A stretch of 64,000 bases of DNA from positions 10,788,001 to 10,852,000 of the forward strand of contig CP053156.1 in the NCBI GenBank assembly GCA_014607495.2, read 5' to 3'. Below, one piece after another: positions 45,761 to 57,535 of this stretch. Each line of letters begins with the position of its first letter. The first letter of the stretch is position 1. Both the position numbers and the translations under genes were made by a program. The notes beneath the pieces were generated by a model. That model did no database searches and was not told where the DNA came from. It saw nothing but the letters and a program-made list of their open reading frames with translations. The stretch is from Carposina sasakii (taxonomy: Eukaryota > Arthropoda > Insecta > Lepidoptera > Carposinidae).

Positions 45761-47175
45761 GCCGCCATTGCTGTAGTCATTTCAATCAGAATAGCCAGCC
45801 ATGTTCGGTCTAAATATAAGTACAGGTTTTTATAAACGTATTTTAAATAAGAAATACTACTTAATATTTTTACTTTTTCTTAATTGAAATTATTCGACAG
45901 CTGCAGGTTATCATAAAAAAGCAAATAAACTGATTAAAACATGTTTGTTTCTGTCAATGAATTTAGTTCGTACACATTGTTATGTTTATCATTTTATATG
46001 ACGTGTAAATATTCATTTGTTATCAGCGGTGGTTGTACGCTTTCGAGTACATTATTATCAGTCATGAATGCATTGTTTCCGAAGAGTGCGGATCAAAGGA
46101 TTAGAATGATTGATTAGGTACAGATTCATCTGATTATGTGGACTGAAGTACTGATGTATACGTACCTAAGTTACCTATTCTGTGGCATGACACGAAGCTA
46201 TTTTTGTAATTGCATAATCTTATTTTCATACAACATTTACAGCATTGACATAGAAAATCATAGATTCTACTCATGATCCAAAAAAGACTGCTAAATGGAA
46301 ACTAATTGATTGATTATTTCAGTTATTACTATATCTATTGAAACGTCAATAAAATCATGGTATGGTCAGTTTCCATATTTTAGTTTCTGTATCCTAAAGT
46401 ACTTACAGCATCACAGAAATATTAATTAACGGGTATTTTTTTAATTAGCCAAATTTATACTTATCACAATTATTATGATTTATTAGTCAATTCTGACTAT
46501 CTTCAAGATTATCAGGTATCAATTTATTCATTCATTCTACCATAAAATTTAAAGTCTAGATTACTGTAGTTTTTAGGTCTAGGCTAGAGCGGTAATTAAT
46601 TTGATTAGTCTTTCGGAAATCGCGTGCTACGAATTGCTAGAGATGAGTTGTGTGACACCAAAAACAAATGTATAGGTGTACCTAGAGCATCTACAGATTG
46701 TTAGCCATCATAAGGGCTTACTTATTTAAAAATACAAATTGGATTTCTAACAACTACTAACCTACCTACCTTAATATGGCAAGTTGCTGGAAAAAAAATC
46801 ATAATTTAGGGGTCTCCGCACTTTCGTTGCCTAAGGGACTCCAGGCTCCCAAATCCGGACCTAGTCACGGACATAAGGCAACTTTTTATGCCAACATCAA
46901 ATTAGGGTTCCCATGGGAAACAAGAAAGAATGTGCACCTTCTATAAACGTATGGAACTACGTGAACGTGAAACGTGGTCTAACGTGGTACTTTATTTCAT
47001 AAAAAGTGACATAGCGTAGGAACTTATACGAGTTCGTTAGAAGCTTGAAGTAAGACGCTCTTGCTTCGCAATTCAACTTTAAATTATTTACTACCACCCT
47101 CGTGTAAATAATTCAATGTGTAATTGCGTCTTACCTGTATAAATTGGCGAACAGTTAGTTCATAAAGTAAACAGC
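45761..47175. other. AT-rich non-coding DNA
   Basis: Nothing recognised. Confidence 0.35.
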
Positions 47176-47228
47176 GACTCCTGAAGTGTCCTTCTAGATA
47201 AATCTTGTCGAGTACCACTTCAGGAGTC
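47176..47228. repeat. perfect 13-bp inverted repeat with 27-nt loop
   Basis: GACTCCTGAAGTG (47176-47188) and CACTTCAGGAGTC (47216-47228). Pairing does not continue outside the arms, so this is too short for a microRNA precursor. Confidence 0.6.
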
Positions 47229-47524
47229 CATGATCTCATTGCCAGAGTCAATGTCTTGTAAGGTGTTAATGCCTGGCCGTCTGTAGGTTATGTACTGCGG
47301 AAAATTATGAATATTCATCGCCATTCTCCGCCATTCTCCGCAATTCTCCTTACTGTATTGTTTTACTTGTAATTATAAAGATTTCGTACAACAAGGTAAG
47401 AAAGCGAACCAAAACTTTGTGAAGATAAATCTTCATGAAAAAATTGTGCTTACCCAAAGCAAAGTACTTACCAACTTAACTAGAGATTTGATTGATTGAT
47501 ATGTAAATTTTTATTCTGTTACTT

Positions 47525-47755
47525 ACTCACGTCACCAAACCGCCCGCCCAGTGGTCTGTCTATGGGCAAAACCCCCTTATGACTGCAGGTAGTAATTATA
47601 ATTACTTAAGCAACTTGCTTAAGCAACGGCTAAGTACAGAAAAAATTATGATTCGAAAACATACATCGATATTCATGATATCAATGTTTGTACCTGCCGG
47701 AAGTCAAACACAGGACCCCGACGCGTAGGGTCACTATATCTATTAGGTATGTTTG
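47525..47755. repeat. LINE 3' end fragment (plus) next to a decayed family F SINE (minus)
   Basis: 47528-47590 has ACCGCCCGCCCAGTGGTC, then TATGGGCAAAACCCCC, as in 24370 and 41080. 47605-47755 has TAAGCAACGGCTAAGTACAG, CATTCATGATATCAATGTTTG-like body and GTACCTGCCGGAAGTCAAAC, a mutated tRNA-like head. Confidence 0.5.
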
Positions 47756-48189
47756 TTCATGGTTAAATTGAGGTTTATCAGGGGTAGTCTAGCATAGAAA
47801 ACCCAACAATGTTCACATTTGTTTTGTTATTATGATTGTGCATAACTCTATCTGGAAGAACAAGGCCGCAGGTCGGCCGGAACGCGGCGCAATGCCACGC
47901 TACCGGAGCCACGAGAGTGAAGTCCTATGACATAGGCGCTAGTGTCTTCATTACTCATTACATTTTTTCATTATGTTGTTTAGTTCGACGACCAACCGTA
48001 GGACTTCGTGATTGATAGTCTACTTTGATTTATTACGTTGTGATTTAATCCTAAAATCTAAAATATGTTTTTTTATGTTAGACGGATTAATATGGTTTAA
48101 GAGACAATAGGACAACGTACGCATTTTTAAAAAGTCCTTATCATAGAATAACTGTGCCTGAATTCCGAACCAACATTTTTGTATGCAGT

Positions 48190-48305
48190 GGGATAAGCAC
48201 GAACCTTTTTACGTGGCGTAACGTTAGCGACTCGCTAGGAAAATCTGTGTGATTTGACAGTTTGACGCTAGCGTTACGGACTATCGAGAGGTTCGTGCTT
48301 ACCCC
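48190..48305. mobile_element. small palindromic MITE with 17-bp ends
   Basis: GGGATAAGCACGAACCT (48190-48206) pairs with AGGTTCGTGCTTACCCC (48289-48305) with one mismatch. Inside, GCGTAACGTTAGCG and CGCTAGCGTTACG pair again. 116 bp, no coding frame. Only one copy in the window. Confidence 0.65.
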
Positions 48306-48399
48306 TCTGTTTTATAGATTATGTACTTAGATATACTTAATCATAAGTACACAAACTAGCCTGAGCACCATAGTTCAAAGGAACTATTTGGTTAAACGT

Positions 48400-48550
48400 T
48401 GTTTGTGTCCGGCCAGATGGACCGATGACTTAAAGAGGACGGCTGGTAGTGACTGGATGGCAAAAACGAGAGATCGAGCCATGTGGCGTACAAGGGGGGA
48501 GGCCTACGTCCAGTAGTAGACTGCAACAGGCTGACGACGACGACGACGCT
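48400..48550 (+). mobile_element. LINE 3' end with GAC-repeat tail
   Basis: GGCCAGATGGACCGATGAC, GGCTGGTAGTGACTGGATGG, GATCGAGCCATGTGGCG, GGCCTACGTCCAGTAGTAG and CTGCAACAGGCTGACGACG. It is related to copies at 24290 and 40925, with a GAC tail instead of GAT. Confidence 0.65.
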
Positions 48551-48699
48551 TGTTTAGGTCATGATTGTGTACATACTTATGCGCAAATTGTACCTCAAGG
48601 TACCTTGATCCTTTCTCCTAAATAAAATAGGGAATAATTTAACTTATTTAATATAAATTTAGTTATTTAATTTTGGTAGAGCATAATTTCTGTCCTACT

Positions 48700-49000
48700 A
48701 GGTAGAGTTCCTAAAAAATACTCCCTCCCTATTATCTACATGTAAGTGGGCTCGACTAATATCTTAGGAACATGCTATTGACTGTTGTATTTGTGCCCGA
48801 AAAGCGGCGGTAGGCTCACTCCCTCCGCTAGGAGTAAATGTGTTCTGTGCTCCCTCCCTCCCTCCCTACCACATGGGAGTTAATAGGCTAACCGGTGAAA
48901 AGTGGGTGTGTAATTTGAACACTTCTGCCCAACCTCTTTGGAGGATAATGGGCGTGACTGTATGAATTTTTGTATTATCATTATCAACCTACATAGTAGG
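48700..49000. repeat. low-complexity CCCT-rich stretch and reverse family E fragment
   Basis: CTCCCTCCCTCCCTCCCTAC at about 48850-48870 is simple sequence. CACTTCTGCCCAACCTC followed by GGATAATGGGCGTGACTGTA at 48920-48963 resembles the reverse family E end. Confidence 0.4.
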
Positions 49001-49507
49001 TAGAGTCCATGAATGTATAAAGAATAACAGACAGAGTGTTGTCAATACACAGAGTTAAGCATCCATAGTAAGCTCGGTAACGATATTCCTTGGAGTTGGG
49101 ATGTGTATTGATGCGTTATCCACCCACGCATACAAACCATATTAAGCTCGGCGCCTACTAGAAAATACGCATACATATACGTAACGCGCCGCTTTTACGG
49201 TGGTGCTTCAATCTGTACATTGACAGCAATACGTCCGTTGTTCTTTATACGTTCATGGTAGTGTCAAGTGCCATTCCCAAATAGTTGCTTTAAATGATGG
49301 CGCTAGTTACTATGTGTATGACTACATTACCAGTGTAACTGCATTCTGCATACAAAAATGGTAATTCAGAAATCAGATATACTTAGGAGCTATTTCTACG
49401 TACAAACGGACTTTACCTAGTTCTGTTATTTGATAATATACACTTAGATATTTGCACATAATAAGTACCCATCTAGATACCTACTTATTAAACTTTTTTA
49501 TTTTCAG
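49001..49507. other. intron end before exon B
   Basis: No repeat family recognised. The last 25 nt are T-rich and end TTTTTTATTTTCAG, a good acceptor. Confidence 0.35.
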
Positions 49508-49561
49508 CGATGTCGGCCGATGGGTCGACAACAGACATCAATGGGTTGCTCAATGACACAG
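49508..49561 (+). CDS. candidate symmetric 54-nt exon B
   Basis: The segment is bounded by TTTTTTATTTTCAG and GTGAGTTTTT. Read in phase 1 it gives two bases, 17 codons (MSADGSTTDINGLLNDT) and one base; with the G left by exon A the junction codon is GCG (Ala). The length is a multiple of three and both ends are phase 1, so it can be included or skipped without breaking the frame. It contains an ATG in a fair start context (CAGCGATGTC), so it may instead hold the start codon of a shorter isoform. The peptide is Ser/Thr/Asp-rich and probably disordered. Family unknown. Confidence 0.55.
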
Positions 49562-49689
49562 GTGAGTTTTTACTGATTACGAGTATAATATAAGTATGTA
49601 GTACAATTTATCCAAGATCCAAGACCAACTCCAAAAATAGGGGTAGAATTTTATTTATACCGTTCCCATTCACCCCACTTTCTTGATTA

Positions 49690-49930
49690 TAATTTATAGC
49701 GCCATCTAGTGTGTTTACGATGTAACTAATATGACTAGTACTTCCATCTAAAAAAAATTACAAGTACTTCAAAGTAAAAAAAATACGGTACTTTTTACAC
49801 AGATGGCGCTGTACAAAACAGATAAACAGGAAACTAGATGGCACTAGTAGCGACCAAAGGTACACGCTATGAAAGATAGATGGCGCTTTGTAAAAAGTTA
49901 AAGCTTTTGTCAGTAGATGGCATTAGCAGT
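49690..49930. promoter_or_regulatory. cluster of AGATGGCGC motifs (CTCF-like core)
   Basis: GCGCCATCTAG at 49699 (minus), AGATGGCGCTG at 49801, CTAGATGGCAC at 49834, AGATGGCGC at 49878 and AGATGGCAT at 49915 lie within 230 bp. GATGGCGCT also occurs at 49295, before exon B. The core fits AGRKGGCRS, the core of the CTCF motif in animals. The motif could also come from a repeat. Confidence 0.3.
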
Positions 49931-52900
49931 CTTAACAAAATAAAATAAACGTTGAGCAAATACATAGCTAGCTAGTGAAAGAAAATAAATGATGCAGATT
50001 CCGTCTGAAATGTCGTCATGATGGAGGTTACTTGACTTCCGAGCAAACACTAAACTTTTGTAGAGAAGATTGGGGTTTACTTAAAGTACCTACTTACTAA
50101 TGCTCGTAGCTGCTAATGTCATACTAACTGTTTCGATGCACTATTAGACTTTTCGGTGCCTCACAATTCCAGCCCTTGACACATAGATTCTATTAGTGTA
50201 ATGGATAGTAATGTACTACATTACTTATGTATTGTAACGTATAGTAATGCAATGATGCCACGCAAATTTAGTTCGCAAATTAATTACCTATTAAGACAAG
50301 GCATGTCCCACCTACCACATACTAGCAAAAGTATTGTACTTATTTATTAATGCCTAGGATCTTATTATTTGCAATAGATACCTTAGTACCTCTCTACATA
50401 CCTATATCACCATTGATATATGTACATAGTAATAAAAGACAATATTGAAGATTTATCTCATTATTGTGCCGTGTTACTCGTATTTAACATTCATTCATTC
50501 AAAAGTTAAGTCATCTTCAATGCATGTTTGGTTAACATTTATGTCTAACGGACCGTTAAGGCTTGGGGTGTGGTTGTTGGAAATACAATCAGTTAAACAT
50601 AAAAGTTAACTTACTGCTGCTTGTTGAAAATCTCGTCAGTCCGCTCACACGTGATTGATTTGTACAGCTTTGTCTACGTATCAAATACGTAATCTCTATT
50701 ACTACGCCCACTGGCAACCAAAATAAACAATGAATTGCCTAGAAACGGTCACGAGACAGAGTTGTGACCCATATGCTCGAGAGGTCAAAGTGGTAAAATC
50801 TATCTATTATCGCCGATTTATTTACTAACCCTTTGGAAAAATGGTAGAAGTGAAGCTACGGTCACAAAATTTTTTGTCTGTCATCATTATTAGGTATTCT
50901 GCAACATAATATTTTAAAATTATTAATAAAGAAATTAATTTATTGTGAACTGAATTTCGTGGTAACAATCCCGGTCCAAGTCCTGACCCCAAATTAGTTG
51001 ATGTATTACCTAGTATATCGAGTGTTAAAACACGAACAAAGGTAATATGCATAGATCATTTTTGCCACATTGCAAGTGCCAGTTTTGATCAGTTAACGAA
51101 TAACTTACCCGATTAATCAAAGATGGATTATGTTGAGTTTAAAATTGGCTAGATATCTACCCAGCACAGCAATTTTATACACAAGACTAGGAAAGCGCTT
51201 AATATGCGCTTTTGTCCTATTACTCGGTCTTCTAGAAATTCCAAAGTAGTATCGGCCTGCAAATAATTTAAACGTGATTGCCTATAAGTGACGTACCTAC
51301 TCAGTAACTATTGGGTTACATTGACGTCGCAATGGCCGACATTGAAAATACGTATTACTTTACAAACAATGCGAAAACACTACAGTAGATGAGTTTTCCA
51401 CGAAATTTACAAATTTCAAAGCGGTTTTGGCCATTTCTCGGAAATTCTGATTTAGTCAATTTTGGCACAATTGTAGGTTAGCCAAGAAATGGCCATATGG
51501 ATTATAGATAAAGATAAAACAAATACTTACTTATTTGTCTTTATGGCCGCCAAAGAGAATGTAATTTTATGGTTTTAATTGCCTCAAGATGAATCTAGGA
51601 GAACTTTAAAAGTCAGTTCTTTTATATCTCAAAACCAAACAATAATCCACCAGTTACATCAGCTAGCTCTAACAGATGTAATAAATTAATATTGAAATTT
51701 TAATACATAGGTTCAGTCAACTTCAGGAATTCACTTATGGAAATGTAAACCCATAAAATCAAGATAGATACATACGTAGGTCAAAATATGGTATTTGAGA
51801 CCGTAGGAGTCGGCTTGGTGAACAATTTACTTAAATACGAGTATACAATACATTGGACAATGTTACAAATAAACTGGCAAATGCCACTCTATTTGCCAGA
51901 GATGATGAACTTTGAGCCTTTATTTAAGATTCGTTGAAATTATTTTGCTTACCAACAATTTGTGGTTTCTTGTAACAGCATACTGGCGCCCAGTGTTTTC
52001 TCACGTGTCTTACACTGGTAGAACAGGTAGGTATAATATTTTGTGGTACATTTAAGCATACTTTACCTACCTTCCTGATCAACGGGGCATGAATTAAACG
52101 TGTGCTTACCAGTCAGAAGAGTCAGTTAAATTTTCCCAGTCCCTATTACTGTTCCCATAATGCAATTGCTAATACATTAATCTATAAACATTTATAAATT
52201 ACAAACATAATGATGAAACCATGCCACTGGTTACACAGTGAATTAGTGTTATCACGTAGATAACTACCTAGTCAAAGGTCAGTCTTATCTTGGATTACCT
52301 ATATATATTGTTAATAACAACCTAGGCCTTATCTAGACCCCTGCGACGTTTATTGTTGGCTGTTTTATGATGTATTTCATCGTAATAAAATAGTTTTTAT
52401 ATAGATAGGAGAAATAGACTCTGATAGTTGGGTGGACGATAAATTATTCGTCATGGCATAAGTAGCTAATATTAAAATTTTATCTACGCACATCTATACT
52501 TATTTTAATCCTAGAGAAAACAAAATATGCAATAATCCATTTGTTAGTGCGTGATTGGTTTCATACATTTTGTAGGCCGCCTGGTTGCCATTTAGACCTA
52601 ACTCTATGTCATCATAATAGATTGTTTTCGATACTTTGGCTTAGCACCGGACGTAGATAACATTGCTTTGGCGTCATTCAAGTCGGTTACCAACTGTGCT
52701 GAAATAAAATAAACAAATCTTAATTGTTTATGTCTGTAAATTTTTTTATTCGATAAGGAATCGCGCCATGACGGTTGTTGTAGTTACAATATTTGATAAA
52801 TATAATGGTTTTTTTTATCTCCTCTCACGGAAAGAGAACATGGTTGCCAATTAAGTTAGGCATGATTTATATTATTTGGCCTGATAATTCATTTGCGTCA

Positions 52901-53009
52901 ATTGTGGCCTCTATAAACATATCTACATTCATTAAAAGAAAATAATAGTTGCAATATAGGTATTGTCATTAAATTATCACGACTACGTCGTGTGGGAATT
53001 TTTTATACA
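49931..53009. other. AT-rich intronic DNA
   Basis: No repeat family or exon recognised. TGGCCATTTCTCGG (51428) and CCAAGAAATGGCCA (51482) form a short inverted repeat with one mismatch. A fragment of the family C SINE tail (TTTTAAAATTATTAATAAAG) is at 50911-50932. Confidence 0.35.
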
Positions 53010-53490
53010 GATACATAACCTCACGCCTATATCCCATAGGGATAGGCAGAGACTACAGATCTCCATTTAGTACGCTCCAAATATATCTCTTTCGCCTCAA
53101 CCACATTCATTAAATTCTTCATATATGCTCGCCTGTTTCGGGTGCTCTTGACTAGCCCTTTTTTTAGTACATTCCCCAAATTGGTCAATGTAGGTTCGTC
53201 TAGGGCGACCTCTCCCAGCATTGCCTTTCACTTCTGCCATATATATCTCTTTCGTTAATAGTCTTCCATTCATCCTTTCCATATAGCCGAACCATCAAAG
53301 CATAGCTTTCTCTATCCTTGTCACTACGTCCTCTTTCACACTGCATAATTTTCTTATCACTATTTCTCACTCTACCTCGCAAAGGCACGCCAATCATACT
53401 TCGTAACGATCACATCTCAACAGCATTTATTCTACTTTCATGCTTCTTTGCCCACACCCAAGATTCGCTGCCATACATCAGTGTAGGGGT
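53010..53490 (-). pseudogene. RTE-type LINE ORF2 C-terminal relic and 3' end
   Basis: Minus-strand frames, broken by frameshifts, read SWVWAKKHESRINAVEM then SLRSMIGVPLRGRVRNSDKK, then GRGRPRRTYIDQFGE and VLKKGLVKSTRNRRAYMKNL, and TKWRSVVSAYPYGI. In order, this is the C-terminal part of the lepidopteran RTE-like ORF (WxxKK, the GVxLRGRVRNSD block, GRGRPRR, KSTRNRRACM, KWRxxVSAYPxGK). It ends in GGGATATAGGCGTGAGGTT. At least two frameshifts and a stop, so dead. Confidence 0.75.
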
Positions 53491-54377
53491 GAGCAGTTGA
53501 GCACCACTCTGTGAACAGCCAGACGAGCCTTTTAAGAGATTTTCTGGAGGAGTAGGAGATTTCCACACTTTTACAGATAGTTTTATTTAAAAATACAGAA
53601 CAGCATTTTAAAATACAAAAACTCAATACTAAGTGTTAAGTATTTAAGCCACAGGATGACAAGTATAAAACACTGTTTTTCCGGAAAGCGTTGAAATAGG
53701 AAACGTTGAGGAAGATTTCAACGCTGAGGATAATAATAATGTGGGCGCCATCAATATTAAATTAGATTTACCTGCTGTCCTTAGGATGTGAGGAAATGAC
53801 ATTGTTGTAAATAAGCATGCCTTATTTCCCATTTCCCGTATTATTTGAGCTCTGATATGAGCTCAATAAGATTTACCAATTGCTGTACCTAAAGATAGAT
53901 GGATGGTGGATGTTGCGATGACAACGTTACATATTGGCGGGTTTTGATCATAAACAAACTTACGACACATCGGTTTTAAAGAGAGTGTTCTATTAATAGT
54001 TTCTTCATGTTCCATTATGCTAACCCTTCGATATTGATTTAGGTTAAACACAACTATTTTACAACCTGTCATCATTGAAAGTGCTTGTTAAATAGAGTTC
54101 TAACTTCTGAATGCTCTGTCTGTGAAGACATCAAGAATCGAAAAAATGCCATATGTTTTCGCTTATTACAAACCTAAATAAGTGTAGGCATACATTTCAT
54201 TATTTTAATTGTGTTTGTATTTATTGTCACCCATTTTTTTTTATCATCTGCCAGTAAATAAATAGAATTGATCACAATGTTTTTGTCTTCAATATATTTT
54301 GTGAGTTTGACATTATGTTTTTTTATTTATGCACACTCATTGCATTTTACTCACCCATTATTTTGTTTTTATTACAG
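53491..54377. other. AT-rich intronic DNA before exon C
   Basis: Nothing recognised. The last 25 nt are T-rich and end TTTTTATTACAG. Confidence 0.35.
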
Positions 54378-54407
54378 AATCCGATCTCACCGGCTTATCA
54401 CATCTCG
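54378..54407 (+). CDS. candidate symmetric 30-nt microexon C
   Basis: Bounded by TTTTGTTTTTATTACAG and GTAAGTGG, both close to consensus. In phase 1 it gives two bases, nine codons (SDLTGLSHL) and one base; with the G of exon B, or of exon A if B is skipped, the joining codon is GAA (Glu). It is 30 nt with both ends in phase 1, the usual form of a cassette microexon. All three candidate exons share one phase, which is the main argument that they belong to one gene. The next exon downstream was not found with confidence. Confidence 0.55.
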
Positions 54408-54560
54408 GTAAGTGGACATTTTCATTATAAATAATAACTTTACTAACTGAGAGCATTGCAACATCATGGAAACTTACAGTTATCTAACTGCATTAAAAGT
54501 GTATTACCTATCTGAGTGCATTGGTCATGATCATAGACTTTTGCTGTATATATATATATA

Positions 54561-54864
54561 CTGGGAGTAAAAAGACAAAGTATTCTTTGTAACATAACGA
54601 TATTTTTTTTCTATGAAAGCACCCTTGGGAAATCACGGGTTTCAAAGATATTAAGGTCCAAAGTTACATTGATATTACCATTTTTTTAACATAAATCCGT
54701 CTGGAATCGATTAACAAACATTTTATTCAAAGATACCATGTCAAAATGTTAAAATGTTAGCTTTGTACGTTTGTAATATTGTACATTGCGCATCAAAAGA
54801 ATACATTGCTTGCAATAAAATGATTTTTTTTCATTATTTTTTGGTGTTGTCTTTTAACACTCTG
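54561..54864 (-). mobile_element. family B2 MITE, reverse copy
   Basis: CTGGGAGTAAAAAGACAAAG, TTTGTAACATAACGAT, TATGAAAGCACCCTTGGGAA and GATATTAAGGTCCAAAGTTA reverse the order of 10549-10814. It ends near TTAACACTCTGTATA. It lies in the intron after exon C, and the 79-codon frame over its end is not a gene. Confidence 0.55.
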
Positions 54865-57280
54865 TATATGTTTACTTATTTTAATATAATTATGGATTTG
54901 GATAACATTCGAGGTAAGGTGTCATTCATTTATAAAATAATAAATAATGATAATCATTTACTAGTAAGTGGCTATTATATGTATAATTTCTGACAGAGTA
55001 AAGTAAGCAGTTTATGTAATCTTATAACAAACAAAAATTGGTTACTTTGAAATTGTAGCTACAAGTCTACCTAAAACATCAGCAAACAAAGGTGGATGTA
55101 CTCACAAATGAATAAATCATGCTGTTTTGACTATCTAATCCAAAGCGTGGTCAATTTTGACAAGCGACATTGAGCTTTCAATCAAATTGAGACACAAATA
55201 GTGTAACAACATTAGTGTTCCCAAACACGATTACCTAAACAGCACACTGCAAATAGGATGTTGTGGTAACACCGGCACGAGGCACCAGACTCTAAATAAA
55301 CTGTAGTTTGCCTACCTGGTGAAATAATGGTGTTTACGAGATTTCATGAAATACATTATTATTTTATGATTGAAATGTTTTATGTATGAAGCTTGAGTTT
55401 ATAAACATTAAGCGCATCGTAAGTTTGAATAAGATATATAATACCGTACATTAATCTACATAATATTACCGAGAGAAGTGTAAGCAGTTTTAATCAGAGT
55501 TAAATATGATGACCAGGGGGCTTACCAAGGATTGTTTCCATTGTTGAAGCCAGTCACCATTATGAGAAAATATAAAGTGACATCATGCTTCCATGAAAAC
55601 AATCTAGCCCACCTGAAAGTCACATTCATGAAGATCATGGATTGAGTGAGTAGGGCTCGACCTGAATAAATAATATACTGTTTAAGTTATCTAAAAATAT
55701 TATAGTAATATCAGATAGCATTCAAATTACTTTGAACAAGCTTGCAATGATTACCTAAAATCCTATTTAAAATTTGGTTCAGATAATGAAATCTTTTATA
55801 TAGTTCACCAAACAACATTGAAATCATGAATTTTCAGAAAAGAACCAGGTTAGCATCAAAGTATATTCCAGATGCACGAATGTTTTCTAGAAAGTTTTAT
55901 GTTGTCCGTCCAAAATTAAATACCTACCTTCAATATACAACCAAGCATACATGGATAAAGTAAATTGTTTGAAATACGCAATATAGTGTCATGTCAATCA
56001 GTAAATAAACTTCAGGGCTCTGGTGCAGACTATTCTAATTAAGACTTCTAACAAATGTAGAAACATGTCAGTCAAAATGTTTTGATAGTCTAGAAACCCG
56101 CTTCCGTATAAACAACACGGTCAGAATATATGAACTATACAAAAAACTGTACATCAAGTTTAATAACAAATCTTGGCCAGTTTTGTTTCCTACAAAACAA
56201 CTTAAAAGTGCATTTTTATTGTTGTTATGTATTTACTTACCTATCCATAACTTTACACCTATGTGCCTAAACTAAACTAATGTTTAACATTATTTTTAAA
56301 TGTACTATTTTCTTATAATAAACCCTCAAATTCAGCTAAGTACCATCAACAAATAGTTCCCTGACCTCATTAAAGAGATACATTTCAATTAGGGTTCATA
56401 ACAGTAATTGATGTAGTTCGTTGTAACTGAACCACTTTAATATCAAAACAAACAAGAAAATAACTAAAATAACAAAAACATTGGCTCTGCTAAAAATAAC
56501 AGTACTAAGCACGTGAAACTCTGCGGGTGGAGTCTTGAACTCATTTGGACCTCTGCCAAAGTCTTTTGTTATTGTACTTATTGTCTTAATAGTTATAAAT
56601 AATGCTTTATTACTTTGGACATGAACAAAGAACAACTTGCTTATACAGCTCCCAATTAGCAATGATAAACGAAAGATTTTGACCAAATTTCTAGAATTCA
56701 ATTGCATTGCTTAAAACTATTATTTTTTTAAATAACGTTTTTATGATTGATTTGCATAAATATCGATCAGCATAGATACTCGTAGGTAGGAAAGACATAA
56801 AATTGATATAATTTATATGAGTCTGGATTAAAAATTCAAAGAGTATATTATACTAACTTACTGCAAAAATATGATCCACAAAATACGCGTTCCAGTGAAT
56901 ATAAACTAATAATTTATTACCATCAGAATAAACGATGCACTATTAGGAACCAACAAGATTTTATTTATGATAGCATTCATTTAGAAATTGCTATGTAACA
57001 GGCTCATTGATTCAGTCACATTGCAGGCCACATGCTAGATGTATGTAAACGACAAGGAATAATTTTAAGACTTTAAACGAAGTAGAAAATTCATGGTAAT
57101 AAATAACTCAATAGGTACCTATACAATGGACAATTAGACTTGTACTCATAGATATAAACACGGATGCATGAAGTCACGCTCATATGCAAATCTTTAGGGG
57201 TTAGTTGTGAAATGAAATGTCAGAAATATAATATATGTGGTCATATTGTTTTATTTTTTAACGTTATACATATACCTAAT
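54865..57280. other. AT-rich non-coding DNA
   Basis: No recognised repeat. A 103-codon minus frame at 56396-56707 is hydrophobic and low in G and C; it shows no family motif and I do not call it. Confidence 0.35.
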
Positions 57281-57298
57281 TTACCTTTATTTTAGCAA

Positions 57299-57535
57299 TA
57301 CGAGTATACATCTACCTGTTGATGTTGACGAGAATAGTGAAGTGAACCAATTAAAGAATGGCGACGGAACTTAACTTTTCAAACATGGATACTGAAAAAC
57401 AATCCATTAATGACTGCTCTATAAAAAAGGAAACAGTTGGCAATAAGCAATGAGTATGAAGTTACCTCTGACAAGATAATAATAGAAGAGTTGACTGTCA
57501 CTACTAGTCACCATAAGTGGCAATAACAGGTTATC
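57299..57535 (+). pseudogene. coding-like relic behind a strong acceptor, unrecognised
   Basis: After TTTACCTTTATTTTAG one frame reads SIHLPVDVDENSEVNQLKNG then stops. ATG at 57358 opens another frame, MATELNFSNMDTEKQSINDC and on to TGA at 57451-57453. A third frame continues with NEYEVTSDKIIIEELTVTTS and stops near 57527. Three acidic, polar frames end to end suggest one coding sequence with two frameshifts. Chance is the alternative. No homologue recognised, and the frames do not match the phase of exon C without an error. Confidence 0.25.

Larger units (their letters stand above)
3387..49507 (+). other. inferred 46-kb first intron
   Basis: If exons A and B belong to one transcript, this interval is a single intron opening with GTGAGT and closing with TTTTCAG. 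It is filled with transposon relics in both orientations and holds a candidate ratchet site near 31550. Its length is inferred only from the compatible phases of the flanking exons. Confidence 0.35.

Noticed and set aside
47176..47228. microRNA precursor hairpin
   Set aside because: The stem is only 13 bp and pairing stops at both ends, too short for Drosha processing.
56396..56707. 103-codon minus frame as a membrane protein gene
   Set aside because: AT-rich DNA gives hydrophobic translations by chance; no start context, splice sites or family motif.
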